From Rosenbergiella metrosideri (lineage in GTDB: Bacteria; Pseudomonadota; Gammaproteobacteria; Enterobacterales; Enterobacteriaceae): DNA of 64,000 nucleotides. Positions 41,544 to 51,133 of the stretch are shown piece by piece. The notes beneath the pieces were generated by a model, which had not been told where the DNA came from, did not search any database, and saw only the letters and a program-made list of their open reading frames with translations. The DNA lies in the NCBI RefSeq assembly GCF_022602565.1, contig NZ_JALBCV010000006.1:62001-126000 (forward strand), given 5' to 3'. The stretch's first letter is position 1, and each line of letters opens with the position of its first letter. Both the position numbers and the translations under genes were made by a program.

Positions 41544-43262
41544 TTAATGCTGTGCAGTCGCGGCCTTAATCGCCGCATCGGAGGTTGCACGGTCACACCA
41601 ATTATTTTTTGCTTCAATCCCACCATCGTCAGAATGGTAGCCTAAGCATCCCATTAACGAGTCGAAGATTTCAGTGTGTTTATGCATAACACCGGCTTTA
41701 GCCTGCTGTTGTAGCAAGCTAAAGCGCTGTTTATTATCGCTATCTGCCAAGAAAGGTGTAGAGGCCCAGACAATCATCGGCACGCGGAATTGCTCGGGAG
41801 GAGCCATCTCTCGGGGTGTGCCATGGAAATGCATATTGTCACTGATCGACTCACCATGATCCGCTACATAAAATACTATCGCTTTCTTATCGCGCAGCTG
41901 ATCGTAAATCGCCGCTAGAGTGTGGTCGACATATCTCACGGAGTTATCATACGCGTTGATCAATTGGTCTTTAGAGCAGAAATCGTTACTGCCAATACAC
42001 TCTGGTGTGTATTGGGCAAAACTTCTCGGATAACGCTGCGAATATAAATAATGAGACCCTTTAGTATGTAAGATGATCAGGTGCTTTCCTTTTGGAAAAT
42101 GACTGACTGATTGGGCAACTTTAGGGACCAGCAACATATCATCCACAGTTTTACCGCGGTTTTCAGGTTCTGAGCCAATTTGTTCACGGAACTCGATATT
42201 GTTGGCATCAGTCTTACTGTAGAACCAGACTTCACCCTGCATCGCATACAGCTCTGAGGTAAACCCTAGCTCGCGTAGGACTGAGAAGACATTTTCCTCT
42301 TTAAGGGTACGGCCTGGGTCATTGGCTGCCCCGCCCTCACGTACAAACATACAACGTAACGACAACTTCGTTGCTGTATCGCAAGACTCACCTCTAAACG
42401 CCGCTAAATTAGGCTCTTTTGCTAAATTTGGCGTGGTATCACGGCCGTAACCAAAAATCCCCATATGGTCCCAGCGAGTGGTCTCACCGATGACGAACAC
42501 TACGTAGGTATCATCAAGACTTTTAGGGGCGCTGTAATGAAAACGCTCAGCGGGGTCGAGAAGTTCCTCAGAAAAAACATCTTCGTTTAATCGTGACCAT
42601 GCAAAAATACCCAATGAAGATAACCAGTTTGCAGGCAGATAGGTATGGGCGACAGTGCCCCCATAACTTGGCATATCACGATTCGTTTGATGTTCTTGCA
42701 CTTTATAGGCTTTATCGAGAGTTCGGATGGGTAACCAGGCTAACGCCACCGCTAAGCATAACGTCCCCCAACTTACTAGTGCTGATTTCACCTGACGTGA
42801 CTGTACCGCCAAACTTGCACGGCACTGGTTTACCCAGATTAAAAACAGTGGTGGTAAGCCTAAAAGAATCAACCAAAGATAAAACCATACGCCGACAACT
42901 TCAGTTGTTAAGTCTGTATCAGTCGTGGTGAGTACCGAAGCGATAATCCCGTAACCAATAATGACATTGAACATAAACATATAGTAGGCACTGGCAACAG
43001 AGACCAGGGCAATAATGGAGGAGAGTATTTTAAAACACCACCTTCCTCCCAACGAGGTCAAACGTAAGAGCAGAAAAGTCGCGAAGAAAGTCGCCAGAAA
43101 CTCGGCGAGAATGGAACACCAAGTCAGCATAGAGGGTTGCTGAAACGCTAATTTGATATGTCTGTAAAAGATTACACTGTTTAGAAACCATCCCACATAT
43201 ATCGCGAGAAAGAGAGATACTTGAGTTTGACTCAATGTACGAACTTTTATCATTACACCCAA
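41544..43262 (-). CDS. eptB: Kdo(2)-lipid A phosphoethanolamine 7''-transferase EptB
   Basis: Inner-membrane enzyme adding phosphoethanolamine to the outer Kdo of LPS. The 572 residues comprise five N-terminal transmembrane segments (about 10-165) and a periplasmic sulfatase-like domain. The metal and nucleophile motifs are visible: GETTRWDHMGIFGY, CDTATKLSLRC (Thr nucleophile region), HTKGSH and VADHGESI. The exact start is uncertain: an ATG three codons in (43253) also fits. In E. coli it is repressed by the sRNA MgrR. It lies directly before the tRNA-Pro and dpp, as in E. coli. Confidence 0.94.
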   Translation of the reverse strand: MGVMIKVRTLSQTQVSLFLAIYVGWFLNSVIFYRHIKLAFQQPSMLTWCSILAEFLATFFATFLLLRLTSLGGRWCFKILSSIIALVSVASAYYMFMFNVIIGYGIIASVLTTTDTDLTTEVVGVWFYLWLILLGLPPLFLIWVNQCRASLAVQSRQVKSALVSWGTLCLAVALAWLPIRTLDKAYKVQEHQTNRDMPSYGGTVAHTYLPANWLSSLGIFAWSRLNEDVFSEELLDPAERFHYSAPKSLDDTYVVFVIGETTRWDHMGIFGYGRDTTPNLAKEPNLAAFRGESCDTATKLSLRCMFVREGGAANDPGRTLKEENVFSVLRELGFTSELYAMQGEVWFYSKTDANNIEFREQIGSEPENRGKTVDDMLLVPKVAQSVSHFPKGKHLIILHTKGSHYLYSQRYPRSFAQYTPECIGSNDFCSKDQLINAYDNSVRYVDHTLAAIYDQLRDKKAIVFYVADHGESISDNMHFHGTPREMAPPEQFRVPMIVWASTPFLADSDNKQRFSLLQQQAKAGVMHKHTEIFDSLMGCLGYHSDDGGIEAKNNWCDRATSDAAIKAATAQH

Positions 43263-43576
43263 CTTGTAAAAAAATATGCCATCTATCAGGACAAGACTGA
43301 GAGTATTAGAATAAAAATGAGTTCGAAAAAAAAGAAAAAAAGCACAAAAAAATAAGAAAAAGTCACAAATTAAGATTAAGCGACTGCTATTTTCTTAGGT
43401 TAGCGGGGGAATACGGCGACGTAACTTTAACGCGACACCTCATCTTTACCCCCTACTTTTTAGCGTAATTTTCGTATTGCCCCGTTGGCGTTGGACGCTG
43501 TTTGCTCTATTCTACTGATCACGCGCTTGAGATATCTCATAGGCTGCAAACCGATTTAATACAGGAGTTGTAATCA
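43263..43576. other. Intergenic region between eptB and yiaF
   Basis: A 314-bp divergent intergenic stretch with no gene. A strongly purine/A-rich tract lies at about 43323-43362. The yiaF side carries an AGGAG ribosome site just before its ATG. Promoters for both genes must be here, but I cannot place them with confidence, and I see no small RNA with a terminator. Confidence 0.5.
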
Positions 43577-44281
43577 ATGGCATCAGGACTTTCACAAATG
43601 ATGAAAAAAGTAGGTGGGTTAATTGCGTTACTGATGGTGATGTGTCAACTCACTGCGTGTGGCGATAAAGATGCGGACCAACGTAAAGCATTTAGTGATT
43701 TCTTACAAAATACGGTTATGCGTAGCGGAACGCAATTACCAGCACTCAGCGAGAACCAAAAGAAATCGTTCGGTAATTATGTGGGCGACTATGCCATCCT
43801 TTATGGGTTCTCACAACAGCTTACTCGCGCGTTAAACGATGGTATCCGCCCAGTCACTGATCAACTTTCCATAATTCACACTCCACAGGATTACCTAGCC
43901 CAGCGTGATGCGTTACGTCAGGCAGGTGGTGCGCTCAATGTCGTCTCTCAACAAGTACAAAATGCGCGTAACTTAGCCGATAGCAGTAAAAGCTCGTTAA
44001 AACTGCCAGAAGATCTACAAAAAGTGTATGAAGACGCGTATAAAAAGACGGTAACCACCCCAGCGGATAACTTACAGCCGATTTTACCGGAGCTGCAAGC
44101 ATTAACCCAGGCGGTATTGGACACTGCTGACTTTTTACAAGCACAAGACTCTCGTCTGAGCTTCAATAACAATGCAGTGCAATTCCCTACCCAAGATCAA
44201 GTCAATCAATACAACACCTTAGTCGGCAATATTAGCAGCCATGCTAACTCTTTAAGCCAAGCTAAAGGTTTACTCCAGTAA
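43577..44281 (+). CDS. yiaF: DUF3053 lipoprotein YiaF
   Basis: A 234-residue lipoprotein with the lipobox LTAC, so Cys28 is the lipidated residue after a hydrophobic signal. The mature part starts GDKDADQRKAFSDFLQNTVMRSG, strongly conserved with E. coli YiaF (DUF3053). The rest is predicted helical and Gln/Asn-rich. The residue after Cys is Gly, which does not signal inner-membrane retention. Function is not established. A stem-loop follows the stop. Confidence 0.9.
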   Translation: MASGLSQMMKKVGGLIALLMVMCQLTACGDKDADQRKAFSDFLQNTVMRSGTQLPALSENQKKSFGNYVGDYAILYGFSQQLTRALNDGIRPVTDQLSIIHTPQDYLAQRDALRQAGGALNVVSQQVQNARNLADSSKSSLKLPEDLQKVYEDAYKKTVTTPADNLQPILPELQALTQAVLDTADFLQAQDSRLSFNNNAVQFPTQDQVNQYNTLVGNISSHANSLSQAKGLLQ

Positions 44282-44293
44282 TAAAGCGTTCTC

Positions 44294-44319
44294 CGTAGGT
44301 GGATTCTGCTCCACCTACG
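44294..44319 (+). terminator. Stem-loop after yiaF
   Basis: CGTAGGTGGA-TTCTGC-TCCACCTACG is a perfect 10-bp hairpin starting 12 nt after the yiaF stop. A TTTTT occurs only 14 nt later, so it is a weak or non-canonical terminator. Confidence 0.5.
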
Positions 44320-44374
44320 CTGCTCCCATCACATTTTTCGTGTATCCTATCTCTAAGCAGAAAGGAGCCCAATT

Positions 44375-44737
44375 ATGAAAGATCCCATCAAGGCTGAAAT
44401 TAAACGTCTCAGCGATCAACTCGACAGCATCAACCACAAATCACAGCCTCTATTAGAAAGCGGTAATGTGGAAAAGCTTGGCGAGTTAATGAAAGAAAAA
44501 GTCACGATTGAAGAAGAACTTCAACGTCTTCGTGAAGCTCATACCGCTAGTTTGAGTAAAGAAGCGCAGAAACTACAGAAACTCGGTTTTCAGCGGGCAA
44601 TCACCAAGAAAGAGCAAGCAGATATGGGGGCACTGAAGAAACGTGTTCGCGGGATTATCGTTGTTCACCCGATGACAGCACTAGGCCGTGAAATGGGCTT
44701 AGAAGCTGTAACAGGCTTTGCACGCGAGAAGTTTTAA
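44375..44737 (+). CDS. yibL: YibL family ribosome-associated protein
   Basis: A 120-residue charged protein, the same length as E. coli YibL. The N-terminal half is a coiled coil ([14 protein letters not shown] onward) and the C-terminal half has [21 protein letters not shown] and [14 protein letters not shown], the family signature. E. coli YibL is found with ribosomes. It has a good AAAGGAG ribosome site. It lies 93 nt after yiaF. Confidence 0.9.
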   Translation: MKDPIKAEIKRLSDQLDSINHKSQPLLESGNVEKLGELMKEKVTIEEELQRLREAHTASLSKEAQKLQKLGFQRAITKKEQADMGALKKRVRGIIVVHPMTALGREMGLEAVTGFAREKF

Positions 44738-44746
44738 TGCGTTCAC

Positions 44747-44776
44747 GAGGAGATCGTCGCTCGCCGACGTCTCCTC
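44747..44776 (+). terminator. Stem-loop after yibL
   Basis: GAGGAGA pairs with TCTCCTC, and inside it CGTCG pairs with CGACG around the loop CTCGC. The U-rich stretch comes about 15 nt later. Likely the yibL 3' end. Confidence 0.5.
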
Positions 44777-44784
44777 ATGCGTAG

Positions 44785-45714
44785 TCATACAGATTTTTGC
44801 TCGATTTGCTGCTGCAAATCATCCAGCAATTGATAACGTCTACGGTATTCAGCCCGCTTTTTACTCGCAATATCTTCAATATTTTTTCTTGGTTGAGTTA
44901 AAGGCAATAAGAACAGTTTATTAGCTTGCTCTTCCCCACCTAAGGTTGTCCAAAACTCGTTATATCGCGCATGTATCAATTCCCGCTTGCTTAAGCGGTA
45001 GCGCAACTCTTTAACGAAGATATGAGATTCATCGCCTACTGCGCAGATTTGGGTAAGATGACAAGCCTTTGCTATCAACATCAGCGTTTCGACAAGCAAA
45101 CGCTTCGGAAAAATCCCTTCACAAGCTTTGGTTGCGTCCCGAATAATATTCTGGTCAAGATGGCGCCCTGGCCCCTGCAGGCCAGCAATGATAATACTTG
45201 GCTTATCCTGATAATCGGCTAAGGAGAAACTGAGACTCGTAATGGCTTCGTTACGGAAGTGAAATATGAGTGTCAGTTCGCCCTCACGATCAAATATTGC
45301 CGGCACGCAATAGATAGTAATCGGTTCATCGTTTTTGCCTAACCAGCTCAAGAGAGGGATTTCACGCCGTTGCCCTGATAAAAATGCACTCAATTCACTT
45401 GGGTGAAGATGTTCAATACGCTGATAGTGAGAAAGAATTTTCTCCGCTCGTTGTGACGCTTTCAATCCGCCAATTAAATAGGGGCGATGAATTTTTGCCG
45501 GCACGATGCCGTGAGTGTCTAAAATAAGCGGTAAATTTTTTAATCGCGTTAGCGCGGAAAAATAGCGGTAGCTCACAAGTGGCGCGCAAGCGCTACGAAA
45601 AACAAACTTTCTATAAAAGCGCCCACGTTTCCAAGCTCGGTGCGGCTTGTATTTACGCTTCAGCAAATCAACGAGTAGTTGCTTATGAGTCAAAGACTCG
45701 TTCGAAGTAGACAT
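44785..45714 (-). CDS. VirK/YbjX (DUF535) family protein
   Basis: A 309-residue protein of the DUF535 family, which includes Shigella VirK, Salmonella VirK and E. coli YbjX. Recognisable stretches are RKYKPHRAWKRGRFYRKFVF near the N-terminus, HYQRIEHLHPSELSAFL and LQGPGRHLDQNIIRDATKACEG. Homologues are linked to virulence, envelope stress and resistance to antimicrobial peptides, without a known enzymatic activity. There is no signal peptide. It stands alone between yibL (convergent) and sodA. A conserved-protein assignment only. Confidence 0.8.
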   Translation of the reverse strand: MSTSNESLTHKQLLVDLLKRKYKPHRAWKRGRFYRKFVFRSACAPLVSYRYFSALTRLKNLPLILDTHGIVPAKIHRPYLIGGLKASQRAEKILSHYQRIEHLHPSELSAFLSGQRREIPLLSWLGKNDEPITIYCVPAIFDREGELTLIFHFRNEAITSLSFSLADYQDKPSIIIAGLQGPGRHLDQNIIRDATKACEGIFPKRLLVETLMLIAKACHLTQICAVGDESHIFVKELRYRLSKRELIHARYNEFWTTLGGEEQANKLFLLPLTQPRKNIEDIASKKRAEYRRRYQLLDDLQQQIEQKSV

Positions 45715-45802
45715 AGGTCTCTCTGGACTAAATAATGTGTGTTGAGTCGATTTTATGCCTTATTAAATAAACTTGTGCTAAATAAAATGCGATAACAACT
45801 AA

Positions 45803-45844
45803 AAATACAAAACCTCATGCAAATCTCTCAATCTGCATGAGGTT
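45803..45844 (-). terminator. sodA terminator
   Basis: AACCTCATGC ... GCATGAGGTT is a perfect 10-bp stem with a 14-nt loop (45811-45844). On the minus strand it is followed by TTTTG and further T-rich sequence, 16 nt after the sodA stop. Confidence 0.85.
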
Positions 45845-45860
45845 AAATCGAACCTTACCG

Positions 45861-46478
45861 TTATTTTGCGTTAGCAAAACGGGCTGCAGCTTCGTCCCAG
45901 TTCACAACATTCCAGAATGCTTTAATGTAGTCAGGGCGCTTATTTTGATATTTCAGGTAGTAAGCGTGCTCCCACACATCTAAGCCAACAATTGGGTAGC
46001 CTGATGCGCCAGAGATTGCTTCACCCATTAATGGGCTATCTTGGTTAGCCGTAGAAACTACCGCTAATTTGCCACCTTTTTTAACCAGCCATGCCCAGCC
46101 AGAACCAAAACGAGTCGCCGCGGCTTTTTCGAATTCTTCTTGGAATTTTTCGACGCTACCGAAATCTTTTTCGATCGCTGCTTTTAATTCACCTTGCAGA
46201 GTGGTGCCGGTTTTCAAACCTTTCCAGAAGAAGCTATGGTTAGCGTGACCGCCCGCGTTGTTACGTAAGACAACCTTTTTATCAGCAGGAACGTTGTCTA
46301 ATTGAGTGATCAGCTCTTCAACGGGCAGATCCGCAAATGGCGTCCCTTCGAGGGCAGCATTAGCGTTATTTACATAAGTCTGGTGATGTTTAGTATGATG
46401 AATTTCCATTGTTTCTTTATCGAAATGTGGTTCCAACGCATCATAAGCATACGGCAGGGATGGCAGTGAATAACTCAT
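45861..46478 (-). CDS. sodA: Manganese superoxide dismutase
   Basis: Cytoplasmic Mn-SOD of 205 residues. Metal ligands are His27 (EIHHTKHH), the His in [13 protein letters not shown] (about 80), and the Asp/His pair in [13 protein letters not shown]. The start at 46478 ([14 protein letters not shown] follows) has a strong GGAGAGG ribosome site and the family length; a longer start five codons upstream is not supported. The upstream region has a perfect -10 TATAAT (minus strand, 46553-46548) but a poor -35, which fits an activator-dependent promoter such as a SoxS target. Confidence 0.96.
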   Translation of the reverse strand: MSYSLPSLPYAYDALEPHFDKETMEIHHTKHHQTYVNNANAALEGTPFADLPVEELITQLDNVPADKKVVLRNNAGGHANHSFFWKGLKTGTTLQGELKAAIEKDFGSVEKFQEEFEKAAATRFGSGWAWLVKKGGKLAVVSTANQDSPLMGEAISGASGYPIVGLDVWEHAYYLKYQNKRPDYIKAFWNVVNWDEAAARFANAK

Positions 46479-46547
46479 GTTCAACCTCTCCAATTAAGTG
46501 TTTATCATACAGCGTCAATTGAGTGACACTGTTCAGACTGTCCTTTC

Positions 46548-46553
46548 ATTATA
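46548..46553 (-). promoter_or_regulatory. Probable -10 element of sodA
   Basis: TATAAT on the minus strand, about 70 nt before the sodA ATG. The matching -35 position reads TTTTCC, far from consensus. I could not identify a clear SoxS, Fur or ArcA site. Confidence 0.45.
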
Positions 46554-46716
46554 GTTAAATAATTGATCTGGAAAAGAAGAAACAATGCCCTACGTTGAGT
46601 AGGGGTTTTGCGGGTTTTCGAGTAGTTGGCTAATATTGACCGATGTTCGTGCTATTTCACCGCAAATGGTGACGAGCTACCGCGCTAATCTCTTTTTTTG
46701 ACTAAGCTTATCGTAG

Positions 46717-47517
46717 TTAATCGCCGGACTGACTGATTACTCTCTGAGCATGGGTATAGATGATTGCTCGATGTCCTCGACTAAAGCCCACTAGGGTTAA
46801 GCCCTGTGACTGCGCCAGATCGACGGCACGCTGGGTCGCGGCAGAAGCCGCGCACAGCACTTCAACGCCACAGCTAATTGCCTTCTGTACAATTTCGTAA
46901 CTGGCTCGACTGGAGATCAGCACGCATCCCTCTTTTCCCCACTCGGCTTTGGACCGAGCACCCAACAATTTATCCAGTGCGACGTGACGACCAATATCTT
47001 CATAGCCTGCGCAAACCCGGCCTTGGCCATCAACCCAAGCTGCAATATGGGTGCAAGCGGTCTGCTGGCCAATGGGTTGCATCGCCTTGAGTTGGTCCAA
47101 TGCCGAGGCGAGGTGGGATAACGCAAACTGCTGGGTAAAGGAAAGAGGCCGTAGGGGATGCTCGACCATCGCCAACTGCTCCGTTCCACATAGGCCACAC
47201 CCGGTACGCCCTACCAGGGCGCGGCGACGCTGTTTTAGAGCCATAAAGCAGCCACTGGCTAATTCAATATGCACCTCTATCCCTAAGGCTTGTGGGCAGA
47301 GGGTAATACCATAAATCTGTTCGACTCGTTCGATTATCCCTTCTGACAGTGAAAACCCCCGCGCAAAGTCCTCTAAATTCTGCGGGGTACACATCATGAC
47401 GACATGAGAGATACCATTATAGACTAAGGCCACCGCCACTTCTTCGGCGAGGGTATCGTCATGATACTTCACCCCCTGAGCAGACCATTCGACGATGGAA
47501 AAGCGTTTCACTGTCAT
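46717..47517 (-). CDS. fdhD: Formate dehydrogenase sulfurtransferase FdhD
   Basis: Transfers sulfur from IscS to the molybdenum cofactor of formate dehydrogenases. The 266 residues contain the essential motif in [13 protein letters not shown] (CxxC, about residue 124), the [16 protein letters not shown] block and [19 protein letters not shown]. No formate dehydrogenase structural genes are adjacent in this window, so its client lies elsewhere. Confidence 0.95.
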   Translation of the reverse strand: MTVKRFSIVEWSAQGVKYHDDTLAEEVAVALVYNGISHVVMMCTPQNLEDFARGFSLSEGIIERVEQIYGITLCPQALGIEVHIELASGCFMALKQRRRALVGRTGCGLCGTEQLAMVEHPLRPLSFTQQFALSHLASALDQLKAMQPIGQQTACTHIAAWVDGQGRVCAGYEDIGRHVALDKLLGARSKAEWGKEGCVLISSRASYEIVQKAISCGVEVLCAASAATQRAVDLAQSQGLTLVGFSRGHRAIIYTHAQRVISQSGD

Positions 47518-47531
47518 GCTGTTACCCTATT

Positions 47532-47564
47532 AAAAAAAAAGCCCGAAGAGTTTCTCCGGGCTTT
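47532..47564 (-). terminator. glyS terminator
   Basis: GCCCG ... CGGGC with an inner GAG/CTC (47541-47561), followed on the minus strand by nine T. It lies 20 nt after the glyS stop and before fdhD. Confidence 0.9.
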
Positions 47565-47583
47565 ATTGATAGACGTCTAATGC

Positions 47584-49653
47584 CTATTGAAGCAGTGAAA
47601 TATCCGCGACTTGTAGGAACAACTCACGTAATTTGACTAACAGGGTTAGACGGTTAACCCGTACTGCCTGGTCTTCAGCATTGACCATCACTTGCTCGAA
47701 GAAGTTATCGACGGCTTCACGAAGTTGTGCCAGGTCGATTAGCGCTTCTTGGTAGCGGCCTTGCTCGAAATAAGGCTGTAACTTACTGTTCAACGCGCTG
47801 ACGTAGGTGGCGAGTTTAATTTCAGCATTCTCTTTTAATAGAGAAGCTTGAACTGCTGTATCAACCTCAACATCCGACTTAGCAAGAATATTGGAAACAC
47901 GTTTATTTGCTGCCGCTAAGCTTTCCGCTTCAGGCAAGGTACGGAAGTGAGAAACGGCCTTCATTCGCGCATCAAAATCCGCAGGGCGGGTAGGACGACG
48001 CGCTAATACGGCTTGGATGGTATCAACGCTATGACCCTCTTCCAGATACCAGCTTCTAAAACGTCCCAGCATGAAGTCAACCACATCCGTGGTAACCGCG
48101 GTATTCGTCAGTTTATCGCCATAGAGTTTCACGGCTTCTTCGGTCAGCGACTGCAGATCTAAGTTTAGATCTTTCTCGACGATAATCCGTAATACACCCA
48201 GCGCCGCGCGACGCAATGCAAAGGGATCTTTATCCCCTTTTGGATGCTGACCAATACCGAAAATTCCCGCTAACGTATCCATTTTATCAGCGATAGCCAA
48301 CGCACACGCGACAAGACTAGAAGGTAAGGCATCGCCAGCGAAACGCGGTTGATACTGTTCATTCAACGCGACGGCCACGTCTTCGGCTTCTCCGTCGTGA
48401 CGGGCATAGTGCATGCCCATGATGCCTTGCGTATCAGTAAACTCGCACACCATGTTCGTCATCAAATCACACTTAGAGAGCAACCCTGCTCGCGTCGCAT
48501 GGCTGACGTCGGCTCCAATTTGTCCTGCAATCCAGCCTGCAAGAGCTTGAATCCGATCAGTTTTATCCCGTAATGTCCCCAATTGTTTTTGGAACAGCAC
48601 AGTTTCGAGACGTGGAAGTTGGTCTTCTAAGCGTAACTTACGGTCAGCATTAAAGAAAAATTCAGCATCGGCCAAGCGTGGACGCACCACTTTCTCATTA
48701 CCAGAGATAATTTGCTGCGGATCGCTAGACTCAATGTTGGTGACGAAAATAAAGTGAGATAAAAGCTCGCCCTGTGCAGAATAGACGGGGAAGTATTTCT
48801 GATCGCCTTTCATCGTGTAGACCAAGGCTTCTTTCGGCACCGTAAGGAATTTCTCTTCAAATTGTGCCGTCAGAACAATGGGCCACTCGACAAGCGAGGT
48901 AACTTCTTCCAATAGGCTATCGCTCAGGTCCGCAATACCTCCGACCTGCAAGGCGGCCGCCTTAGCATCGGCCTCGATCTTCGCTTTACGCTCAGCGTAA
49001 TCCGCCATGACCTTACCACGTTCGGCAAGAATGGTTGGGTACTCATCGGCATGAGCAATGTCAAAAGCGCTCTCGCCCATAAAGCGGTGCCCGCGTAGCG
49101 TTCGTCCAGACGCCACGCCAAGAATGGTCGCAGATAAGACTTCCGCCCCTAGCAGTAGGGTGACTGTATGCACTGGGCGAACAAATTGCTCGCTACTCGC
49201 TCCCCAACGCATGAGTTTCGGTACGGGTAATTTGGCTAAGACTTTAGCAACCATATCCGGTAATAGCGCGGCCGCGGATTCACCCGGCACCTGCGCACGG
49301 TAAACCAGCCACTCGCCTTTGTCGGTCGCCAGGCGCTCGGCTTGATCAACAGTGATCCCGTTGCCACGCGCCCACCCCTCAGCGGCCTTGGTCGGCTGAC
49401 CTTCGCTGTCGTAGGCCGCTGCGATAGCGGGACCACGCTTTTCAACGATACGATCGTCTTGTTTGTCACTAAGACTCAGCACTTTGACGGCTAAACGACG
49501 AGGGGTCGCATACCACTCTACGGTTTGATATGAAAGTCCGGCTTGGTCAATCTCTTGCGTTAATTGATCGGCAAAGGCCTGCGCGAGTTGGCGCAACGCT
49601 TTAGGTGGTAACTCTTCAGTTCCAATTTCCACCAGAAAAGTATTTTCGCTCAT
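47584..49653 (-). CDS. glyS: Glycyl-tRNA synthetase beta subunit
   Basis: Beta subunit of the alpha2beta2 bacterial GlyRS, carrying tRNA-binding and anticodon-recognition domains. From the ATG at 49653 it has 689 residues, exactly the E. coli length; the ATG at 49659 would add two. The N-terminus [22 protein letters not shown] is typical. [22 protein letters not shown] and [20 protein letters not shown] are conserved blocks. A GGGA ribosome site sits before the ATG. It follows glyQ by 9 nt. Confidence 0.97.
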   Translation of the reverse strand: MSENTFLVEIGTEELPPKALRQLAQAFADQLTQEIDQAGLSYQTVEWYATPRRLAVKVLSLSDKQDDRIVEKRGPAIAAAYDSEGQPTKAAEGWARGNGITVDQAERLATDKGEWLVYRAQVPGESAAALLPDMVAKVLAKLPVPKLMRWGASSEQFVRPVHTVTLLLGAEVLSATILGVASGRTLRGHRFMGESAFDIAHADEYPTILAERGKVMADYAERKAKIEADAKAAALQVGGIADLSDSLLEEVTSLVEWPIVLTAQFEEKFLTVPKEALVYTMKGDQKYFPVYSAQGELLSHFIFVTNIESSDPQQIISGNEKVVRPRLADAEFFFNADRKLRLEDQLPRLETVLFQKQLGTLRDKTDRIQALAGWIAGQIGADVSHATRAGLLSKCDLMTNMVCEFTDTQGIMGMHYARHDGEAEDVAVALNEQYQPRFAGDALPSSLVACALAIADKMDTLAGIFGIGQHPKGDKDPFALRRAALGVLRIIVEKDLNLDLQSLTEEAVKLYGDKLTNTAVTTDVVDFMLGRFRSWYLEEGHSVDTIQAVLARRPTRPADFDARMKAVSHFRTLPEAESLAAANKRVSNILAKSDVEVDTAVQASLLKENAEIKLATYVSALNSKLQPYFEQGRYQEALIDLAQLREAVDNFFEQVMVNAEDQAVRVNRLTLLVKLRELFLQVADISLLQ

Positions 49654-49662
49654 CCCCATCCC

Positions 49663-50574
49663 TTATTTGGTTTTATGACACATTGGGAAGCCCAAGGCTT
49701 CACGAGAAGCGTAATACGCTTCAGCAACTGCTTTTGTCAGGGTACGGATACGCAGAATGTAGCGTTGACGCTCTGTCACCGAAATCGCCTTACGGGCGTC
49801 TAACAAGTTAAAGCAGTGTGCGGCTTTCAGGATCCGCTCATAGGCAGGGAGAGGTAACGGCGTTTCTAACGCCAGAAGCTGTTGCGCTTCTTTCTCGTGT
49901 TGCTCAAAGCAGGTGAACAGAAAGTCAACGTCGGCATACTCGAAGTTGTACGTCGATTGCTCCACTTCGTTTTGATGGAAGACATCCCCATAGGTGGTTT
50001 TACCCAGCGGACCGTCACTCCAAACGAGGTCGTAAACACTGTCAACGCCTTGGATATACATGGCCAGACGTTCTAAACCGTAAGTAATTTCACCGGTAAC
50101 AGGCTTGCATTCGAGTCCACCTACTTGTTGGAAATAGGTAAACTGTGTGACTTCCATTCCGTTTAACCAGATTTCCCAGCCTAAGCCCCACGCACCGAGC
50201 GTTGGGTTTTCCCAGTTATCTTCAACAAAACGGATATCGTGTACGGTAGGGTCCAGACCGAGTGCTTTTAACGATCCTAAATAGAGTTCTTGGATGTTTT
50301 CAGGCGACGGTTTGATGACCACTTGGAATTGGTAATAGTGTTGCAGGCGGTTAGGGTTTTCACCGTAGCGGCCGTCAGTCGGGCGACGAGAGGGTTGCAC
50401 ATAGGCAGACGCCATAGGCTCTGGCCCTAACGCGCGCAGACAAGTCATTGGATGAGAGGTGCCGGCGCCGACTTCCATATCCAAAGGCTGGATAATAGTA
50501 CAGCCCTGGTTTGCCCAGTAGTCCTGCAATGTCAGGATCAGTCCTTGAAAGGTTTTGGTATCAAACTTTTGCAT
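49663..50574 (-). CDS. glyQ: Glycyl-tRNA synthetase alpha subunit
   Basis: Catalytic class II synthetase subunit of 303 residues, the E. coli length. [38 protein letters not shown] (motif 2 region), [20 protein letters not shown] and [14 protein letters not shown] (motif 3) are clear. It forms an operon with glyS. Confidence 0.97.
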   Translation of the reverse strand: MQKFDTKTFQGLILTLQDYWANQGCTIIQPLDMEVGAGTSHPMTCLRALGPEPMASAYVQPSRRPTDGRYGENPNRLQHYYQFQVVIKPSPENIQELYLGSLKALGLDPTVHDIRFVEDNWENPTLGAWGLGWEIWLNGMEVTQFTYFQQVGGLECKPVTGEITYGLERLAMYIQGVDSVYDLVWSDGPLGKTTYGDVFHQNEVEQSTYNFEYADVDFLFTCFEQHEKEAQQLLALETPLPLPAYERILKAAHCFNLLDARKAISVTERQRYILRIRTLTKAVAEAYYASREALGFPMCHKTK

Positions 50575-50702
50575 TATGAGTTCCGCACGCGATACGCTAA
50601 AAAAAGTGAAGGCTAGTATACCCTCTGGCTGTCAGATATGCAGCCGTAAATCCTTAGCAAATACGAACGAAACTCAACAATAAGGCAACCTTGGGTCAGT
50701 TA

Positions 50703-51083
50703 TTATACCTTACTGTACAATGCGCAAAGCTTATTACCGAACGGATCGCGCAGATAGGCAAGGTAAAGCTCACGTTCACCCACGGTTCTTATACCAGGAG
50801 GGGATTCGATTGCCGTTCCCCCTGCCTGCGCACCAACTTGATGCCATTGATTGACCGCTTCTTCGTTGGGCAGCGCCCAGCCGATCGTGCCACCGTTCGC
50901 TCCACTTGCGGACTCACCATTGATTGGACGCGTCACTAAGAACATTTGCTGCCCTTTGATGTAATAGAGACGTCCTTTATCATCGATACCTTGCGCGTCA
51001 GCACCAATCACGGTGAATAACGCGTCATAAAATTTTTGCGATACAGCGATATCATCAGAACCTAGCATAACGTGACTGAACAT
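50703..51083 (-). CDS. VOC (glyoxalase/bleomycin resistance) family protein
   Basis: A 126-residue single vicinal-oxygen-chelate domain. MFSHVMLGSDDIAVSQKFYDALF starts the first beta-alpha-beta-beta-beta unit, with His4 as a possible metal ligand. The second unit ends LAYLRDPFGNKLCALYSK with the typical DPFGN turn. I chose the ATG at 51083, preceded by GAGAGGAT. A longer frame to 51161 runs into fumA. Substrate unknown. It lies 50 nt downstream of fumA on the same strand with a hairpin between them. Confidence 0.85.
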   Translation of the reverse strand: MFSHVMLGSDDIAVSQKFYDALFTVIGADAQGIDDKGRLYYIKGQQMFLVTRPINGESASGANGGTIGWALPNEEAVNQWHQVGAQAGGTAIESPPGIRTVGERELYLAYLRDPFGNKLCALYSKV

Positions 51084-51105
51084 TTTATCCTCTCTCTGCA
51101 TAATG

Positions 51106-51127
51106 AAGGCGTGTCGACACACGCCTT
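51106..51127 (-). terminator. Stem-loop between fumA and the VOC gene
   Basis: AAGGCGTGT-CGAC-ACACGCCTT is a perfect 9-bp hairpin starting 6 nt after the fumA stop. On the minus strand it lacks a U-tract. It may end or stabilise the fumA transcript and lower expression of the VOC gene. Confidence 0.45.
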
Positions 51128-51133
51128 TTGGGG

